A DNA stretch of 8,352 nt from Caulobacteraceae bacterium (GTDB lineage: Bacteria; Pseudomonadota; Alphaproteobacteria; Caulobacterales; Caulobacteraceae), in NCBI GenBank assembly GCA_028291305.1, contig JAQGII010000263.1, forward strand, positions 1 through 8,352, in the 5' to 3' direction. Below are positions 5,444 through 8,352 of this stretch, one piece after another; position 1 is the stretch's first letter, and the number at the start of each line of letters is the position of its first letter. The position numbers were made by a program, and so were the translations under genes. Below the pieces are notes generated by a model, which saw only the letters and a program-made list of their open reading frames with translations, searched no databases and was not told the DNA's origin.

Positions 5444-5612
5444 GAAATGTGGCAAAACTGCGGCGGGTTGTCGCAGGCGGTCCTGGTTCATCTCCCGTTC
5501 AGAATGGAAAACGCCAAGCTTGTTCAATATCGAATGTCACTAATCTGTTCAAAAATTTTTCTTTTCGTTTTTGTTCCGTGCTGTAGAGTAGTCTTTGCGA
5601 CTATTCGCCCGG
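5444..5612. promoter_or_regulatory. AT-rich spacer with GTTC boxes spaced about 25 bp apart
   Basis: The part from about 5500 to 5610 is far richer in A and T than anything else here, including an A5T5 run at 5551-5560 and T-rich DNA to 5575. GTTC occurs at 5486, 5497, 5522, 5547 and 5573, that is at intervals of 11, 25, 25 and 26 nt, all in the same orientation. Four of the five read GTTCA. A short hairpin TAGTC-TTTGC-GACTA sits at 5589-5603. No gene is supported on either strand. It is most likely the regulatory region of the secreted protein gene at 5680, possibly with curved DNA or a bound nucleoid protein. Confidence 0.4.
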
Positions 5613-5641
5613 TAAACAACGCGGTTGGCGCGATCTTTACT
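5613..5641 (+). promoter_or_regulatory. Candidate promoter for the secreted protein gene at 5680
   Basis: TAAACA (5613-5618) and TTTACT (5636-5641) are separated by 17 nt. Each matches four of six consensus sigma-70 positions. Transcription would start near 5648 and give a leader of about 30 nt. Confidence 0.3.
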
Positions 5642-5679
5642 GTATTTCATGGCCGAAAGTCCGTCCGAGGGCATGCGCC

Positions 5680-7266
5680 GTGAAGTCTGCCATGAAGTCG
5701 TTGCTGAGCGGCTGCGCCGCGGCCGCGCTGTTTGCGGGCCTGACCGGTCAGGCTCACGCCCAGATCGAGGTCCGCGAGGCCCCGGTCTACGCCGCGCCGG
5801 CCGATGCCGCGGCCCCGCCAACCATGACCATGACCATGACCATGGCCCCCGCCGCGCCCACGCCGGACGCCGCCGAGTCGGCCCAGGCCGCGCCCTCCAG
5901 GGTCGAGTCCCAGGTGGTCAAGGCGCTGGTCGCGCCCCCGAAGCCCGCTCCCACACTGACGCCCGACGAGAACGCCTTCTTCGCCGTGCTGGGCCGGCGC
6001 GTCACCGACGCCGCCAGCGCCTATGAGAGCTATGTGCGGCGCGCCACCGCCATCGACCCCCGCTTCGCGGACGCCGCCGCCGTGCAGAAGGCGGTCAGGA
6101 CCGGCGCCGCCTACCAGCCGCAGCAGCTGCAGGAAGGCATCGTCGCCTATGCGGCGTTGCTGGCCCTGCGCAACCAGGACTTCGTGGACGGCGTGCGCAA
6201 CATCCGCGACCCCGCCTTCGCCGACCGGCTGACGGCCTCTCCGCAGGCGGTGTTGAGCGTGCGCGGGGCCGATCTAGCCGCCGCGGACGTGGCCGGCGCC
6301 CTGCGCGCCCAGGGCGCGGCCCTGCTGGCCGCCGGCAAGAGCATCACCCAGGCCGCCTATGACGTGCAGGCCCAGCCCTGGTCCAAGGCGCCGGTGTCCG
6401 ATCCCCAGGGCGTCCTGGCCGAGGCCAAGGACGCCGCCGTGCAGCCGCGCGCCGCCTCCGTTCCGGCCAAGCAGCGCCTGCTGGACAGTCTGGTCGCGCC
6501 CAATGCCACCCCCGTGGCCAACACCGCGAGCGGCGCGCCGGACGTGGTGCGCGGCCTGGCCCTGGCGGCCCTCGCCATCATGGGACGTACGGGCGACGGC
6601 AAGGAGCCCAGCTTCGAGAGCCTGCTGCACGACGCCACCAGCGCCGACTGCCTGAAGATGGCCAAGATGAACCTCAACCAGTGCCTGGCCGTCGCCGGTC
6701 CGCAGTACGAGGACGTCTACTGCACCGGCCGCCACGCGGTGGGCGAGACCGCCAGTTGCGTCTCCGCCGCCGCCAACGGCGCCGGCAGCGCCCTGCCGGC
6801 GCCCGCTCCGGTCCAGTTGCAGCGCGCCGAGGGTTATGGCCCCGAAGAGGCGCGGGCCTATGGCCGGCCCGGCCTGCAGCCGCAGGACCAGGACGACGAC
6901 GACAACGCCACCGCGGCGACCCAGCGCTACGCCTCGGTCCAGCCGTCCTATAAGATCTACACCGTACCCGCAGCGCCGCCCCAGGCGCAGGCCCCGCAGC
7001 CGACCTACGCCGACAGCCGCCAGGCCGGGAACGACGGCGGCTATGGCCAGCCGCCCTATGCGGACCAGCGGGGCTACGCCCAGCCGGCGCCCCAATACCC
7101 GGCCCAGCAATACACCGAGCAGCAGTACCAGGCCCCGCAGTACCAGCAGCCCGCCCCGACCTATCCGGCGCCGCCGCAATATCAGCCGCCGCAGCCGGCC
7201 TACCAGGGCCAGCCCTACACCCCCTATCCCTACGGCTACGCCGGCCAGGGCTACAACGGACAATAG
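5680..7266 (+). CDS. Large secreted protein of unknown function with Gln/Pro/Tyr-rich C-terminus
   Basis: 528 residues from GTG 5680 (GAGG 9 nt upstream); ATG 5692 is a possible alternative four codons in. Residues 1-27 form a Sec signal peptide (SLLSGCAAAALFAGLTG core, AHA before Q28). Residues 28-90 are Ala/Pro-rich and contain TMTMTMTM (48-55). Residues 95-250 form an Ala-rich helical domain with FFAVLGRRVTDAASAYESYVRRA and DGVRNIRDPAFADRL. A compact segment at 324-360 has four cysteines (C324, C335, C348, C360) that could form two disulfides in the periplasm. From about 385 the protein is disordered: an acidic patch QDDDD, then repeated QYPAQQY/QYQ/YPAPP units up to the stop. I recognise no enzyme family. 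It looks like an envelope or surface-associated structural protein of the Caulobacterales type. It stands alone behind its own AT-rich regulatory region and runs convergently into the gene at 7605-7312. Confidence 0.85.
   Translation: MKSAMKSLLSGCAAAALFAGLTGQAHAQIEVREAPVYAAPADAAAPPTMTMTMTMAPAAPTPDAAESAQAAPSRVESQVVKALVAPPKPAPTLTPDENAFFAVLGRRVTDAASAYESYVRRATAIDPRFADAAAVQKAVRTGAAYQPQQLQEGIVAYAALLALRNQDFVDGVRNIRDPAFADRLTASPQAVLSVRGADLAAADVAGALRAQGAALLAAGKSITQAAYDVQAQPWSKAPVSDPQGVLAEAKDAAVQPRAASVPAKQRLLDSLVAPNATPVANTASGAPDVVRGLALAALAIMGRTGDGKEPSFESLLHDATSADCLKMAKMNLNQCLAVAGPQYEDVYCTGRHAVGETASCVSAAANGAGSALPAPAPVQLQRAEGYGPEEARAYGRPGLQPQDQDDDDNATAATQRYASVQPSYKIYTVPAAPPQAQAPQPTYADSRQAGNDGGYGQPPYADQRGYAQPAPQYPAQQYTEQQYQAPQYQQPAPTYPAPPQYQPPQPAYQGQPYTPYPYGYAGQGYNGQ
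5821..5844 (+). repeat. Hexanucleotide tandem repeat, ACCATG four copies
   Basis: Four exact ACCATG units encode four Thr-Met pairs (residues 48-55) just after the signal peptide of the secreted protein. Unit gains or losses would stay in frame and only lengthen or shorten the repeat. Confidence 0.9.
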
Positions 7267-7304
7267 ACAGCGGGGCGCGGCAGGTCGGCCGGAGCAGAAC
7301 TGTC

Positions 7305-7318
7305 GCGCTTTCTAGCGC
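7305..7318. terminator. Small hairpin between convergent genes
   Basis: GCGCT (7305-7309) pairs with AGCGC (7314-7318) around a TTCT loop, overlapping the stop codon of the minus-strand gene. There is no T run, so it is at best a weak stop for the plus-strand transcript from 5680. The 45-nt gap between the two genes holds nothing else. Confidence 0.25.
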
Positions 7319-7605
7319 AGCTCCAAGGCGGCCTGCCGCAGCTCGCCGTTCTCGTCCTGGATGAACAGCTCCACGCGGACGCCGCGGCGGGCGGCCTCGA
7401 GCGCTCGCGTTTCGGCCACCTGCACGGCCAGGTCCCGGTTGGGATAGGCGACGGCGCGCTCGAACGAGGAATAGATCTTCCACTCACCGTCGTGTCGGAA
7501 AACGCCCAGGGTCAGGGCCGGGCGGTGATGGCGGTGATGGCGGCGCGGCCTCTGCGCGCCTTGCGGCGCCTCTGGAGACTGCGCGTGTGAGGCTTCGAAT
7601 GGCAT
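7312..7605 (-). CDS. Small conserved-type protein, DUF2188-like
   Basis: 97 residues. A basic His/Arg-rich leader (RPRRHHRHHRPA, 19-30) precedes a compact domain at 31-97: LTLGVFRHDGEWKIYSSFER, then an Ala-rich helix (LAVQVAETRALEAARRG, 59-75), then VRVELFIQDENGELRQAAL. The pattern of a strand with a central W, a helix with repeated Ala, and a strand ending in a DxxG turn resembles the DUF2188 fold of small stress-associated proteins of unknown function, but the match is by eye only. There is no signal peptide or membrane segment. ATG 7605 is supported by a GGGGG Shine-Dalgarno-like stretch 7 nt upstream, itself inside a hairpin. It converges on the secreted-protein gene and diverges from the substrate-binding lipoprotein gene. 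Confidence 0.7.
   Translation of the reverse strand: MPFEASHAQSPEAPQGAQRPRRHHRHHRPALTLGVFRHDGEWKIYSSFERAVAYPNRDLAVQVAETRALEAARRGVRVELFIQDENGELRQAALELR
7521..7543. repeat. Short tandem repeat GGCGGTGAT, two and a half copies
   Basis: Two exact copies (7521-7529, 7530-7538) plus a partial third lie in the minus-strand gene and encode its HHRHHR cluster. Confidence 0.7.
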
Positions 7606-7612
7606 GACGTAA

Positions 7613-7628
7613 CCCCCGTTTCTGGGGG
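7613..7628 (-). promoter_or_regulatory. Hairpin that covers the ribosome-binding site of the small minus-strand gene
   Basis: On the minus-strand transcript CCCCC (7628-7624) pairs with GGGGG (7617-7613) across a 6-nt AGAAAC loop. The GGGGG arm is the only Shine-Dalgarno-like sequence before ATG 7605. Folding would hide it, so translation may depend on opening of the stem by heat, a protein or an RNA. Confidence 0.45.
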
Positions 7629-7676
7629 CTCAACGCCAATGCCCATGCTGTGTTCCATGCATCGCAGGCTCAAGCT

Positions 7677-7705
7677 TTTCGACATTCCGATGCGCCTGCC
7701 CTAAC
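7677..7705 (+). promoter_or_regulatory. Candidate promoter for the substrate-binding lipoprotein gene
   Basis: TTTCGA (7677-7682) and CCTAAC (7700-7705) lie 17 nt apart, about 30 nt before the start codon. Both elements are weak matches. The divergent spacer (7606-7734) holds no gene. Confidence 0.3.
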
Positions 7706-7734
7706 GTCGGTCCTTGCTTGAAAAGGGGGCATGG

Positions 7735-8352
7735 ATGAGACGTCGGGGGATGGTGCTCGCGGCCGTGGCGACCGCGCTGCTGGCGGCCTGTTCGCCCAGG
7801 CAGGAGACGGCCGGGGCCCCCACGTCCGCGCAGACGCCGATCAAGTTCGCCACCGACTGGCGCGCCCAGGCCGAGCACGGCGGCTTCTACGAGGCCCTCG
7901 CCACCGGCGAATACGCCAGGCGCGGCCTGGCGGTAACCATCGTGCAGGGCGGCCCGGCGGTGAACGTGCCGCAGCTGCTGGCCGCCGGGGCGGTGGACAT
8001 GGGCATGGGCTCCAACAGCTTCATCGTCATGAACCTGGCGCAGGAGAAGGCGCCGGTGAAGGCGGTGGCTGCCTTCATGCAGAAGGACCCGCAGGTGCTG
8101 ATCGCCCATCCCGGCCAGGGTGTCGCCGGCCTGGCCGACATGAAGGGGCGTCCGATCCTGCTGTCGGATGCCGCGGTGACCACCTTCTGGCCTTGGCTGA
8201 AGGCCCGTTACGGCTTCGCCGACGCCCAGGTGCGCAAATACACCCACAACAACGCCACCTTCCTGGCTGACCGCAAGGCGATCCAGGAGGGGTATCTGAC
8301 CTCCGAACCCTACACCCTTGAGAAGGAAGGCCACATCCGACCGCAGGTCTTC
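7735..8352 (+). CDS. ABC-transporter substrate-binding lipoprotein, NMT1/THI5-like (3' end outside window)
   Basis: The first 206 codons are present and the frame is open to the window edge. Residues 1-18 form a lipoprotein signal peptide with lipobox LAAC, so C19 should be lipidated and anchor the protein in the envelope facing the periplasm. After a short linker come FATDWRAQAEHGGFYEALATG (38-58), ARRGLAVTIVQGGPAVNVPQLLAAGAVDMGMGSN (61-94) and a lobe with HPGQGVAGLADMKGRPILLSD. The D-W followed by H-G-G-F-Y and the G-GP-V-V-QLLAAG-VD-G-GS pattern are typical of the NMT1/THI5 group, which binds thiamine pyrimidine precursors, sulfonates, nitrate or other small solutes. The ligand cannot be named. 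ATG 7735 is chosen over ATG 7731 because only this frame encodes the family and AAGGGGG lies 5 nt upstream. Permease and ATPase genes would be expected downstream. Confidence 0.9.
   Translation, partial: MRRRGMVLAAVATALLAACSPRQETAGAPTSAQTPIKFATDWRAQAEHGGFYEALATGEYARRGLAVTIVQGGPAVNVPQLLAAGAVDMGMGSNSFIVMNLAQEKAPVKAVAAFMQKDPQVLIAHPGQGVAGLADMKGRPILLSDAAVTTFWPWLKARYGFADAQVRKYTHNNATFLADRKAIQEGYLTSEPYTLEKEGHIRPQVF

Noticed and set aside
4079..5527. 482-codon open frame antisense to the MFS gene
   Set aside because: Its product is a Gln/Arg/Gly/His-rich sequence typical of the reverse complement of a GC-rich membrane-protein gene, with no domain. The plus-strand frame encodes an unmistakable Bcr/CflA exporter.
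5680..5760. Lipobox LSGC in the signal peptide of the secreted protein at 5680
   Set aside because: The cysteine comes before the hydrophobic core rather than after it. Cleavage by signal peptidase I after AHA is more likely.
6274..7263. 329-codon open frame antisense to the secreted protein gene
   Set aside because: Low-complexity Leu/Gly/Arg composition mirrors the opposite coding strand, and no ribosome-binding site or domain is seen.
7731..8270. Open frame starting at ATG 7731
   Set aside because: It is out of frame with the substrate-binding protein, gives a Gly/Arg-rich product without a domain, and its ATG sits only 1 nt from the Shine-Dalgarno sequence.

Overview
The window is high-GC, tightly packed, chromosome-like DNA. 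Strong G/C preference at third codon positions, Ala-rich proteins, a stand-alone SWIB protein, RTX-type secreted proteins and weak Shine-Dalgarno sequences all suit an alphaproteobacterium, most likely of the Caulobacterales (Caulobacter/Phenylobacterium type). That placement is an inference from style, not from a marker gene. No RNA gene, insertion sequence, CRISPR array or prophage is visible.

Region 1 (1-1947, plus strand) is a probable operon of exported redox proteins. It holds the last 20 codons of an unidentified enzyme, a small periplasmic cytochrome c only 2 nt later, a secreted protein of unknown function 5 nt after that (probably frameshifted near its end), a remnant of a second cytochrome c that has lost its heme-attachment site, and a RidA/YjgF-family protein with a clear signal peptide. 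A rho-independent terminator closes the unit. A cytochrome next to an exported imine deaminase suggests a periplasmic dehydrogenase that passes electrons to the cytochrome and leaves a reactive imine for RidA. The upstream 20-residue tail is weakly compatible with a flavin amine oxidase but cannot prove it.

Region 2 (1983-4049, minus strand) has two genes read right to left: a 506-residue calcium-binding-repeat protein with a complete glycoside hydrolase family 16 domain, probably exported by type I secretion, then an 87-residue SWIB-domain protein ending in two tandem hairpins. Both genes carry the same 11-bp sequence over their ribosome-binding sites.

Region 3 (4164-5443, plus strand) is a Bcr/CflA-type MFS drug exporter that probably starts at TTG. 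It is followed by a strikingly AT-rich spacer with GTTC boxes about 25 bp apart.

Region 4 (5613-7605) has a 528-residue secreted protein of unknown function, with a Thr-Met tandem repeat, four clustered cysteines and a Gln/Pro/Tyr-rich tail. Convergent to it is a small DUF2188-like protein whose ribosome-binding site lies in a predicted hairpin.

Region 5 (7677-8352, plus strand) is the first 206 codons of a lipoprotein ABC-transporter substrate-binding protein of the NMT1/THI5-like family, cut by the window edge. Transporter and lyase-like functions here look unrelated to one another; only region 1 reads as a functional module.
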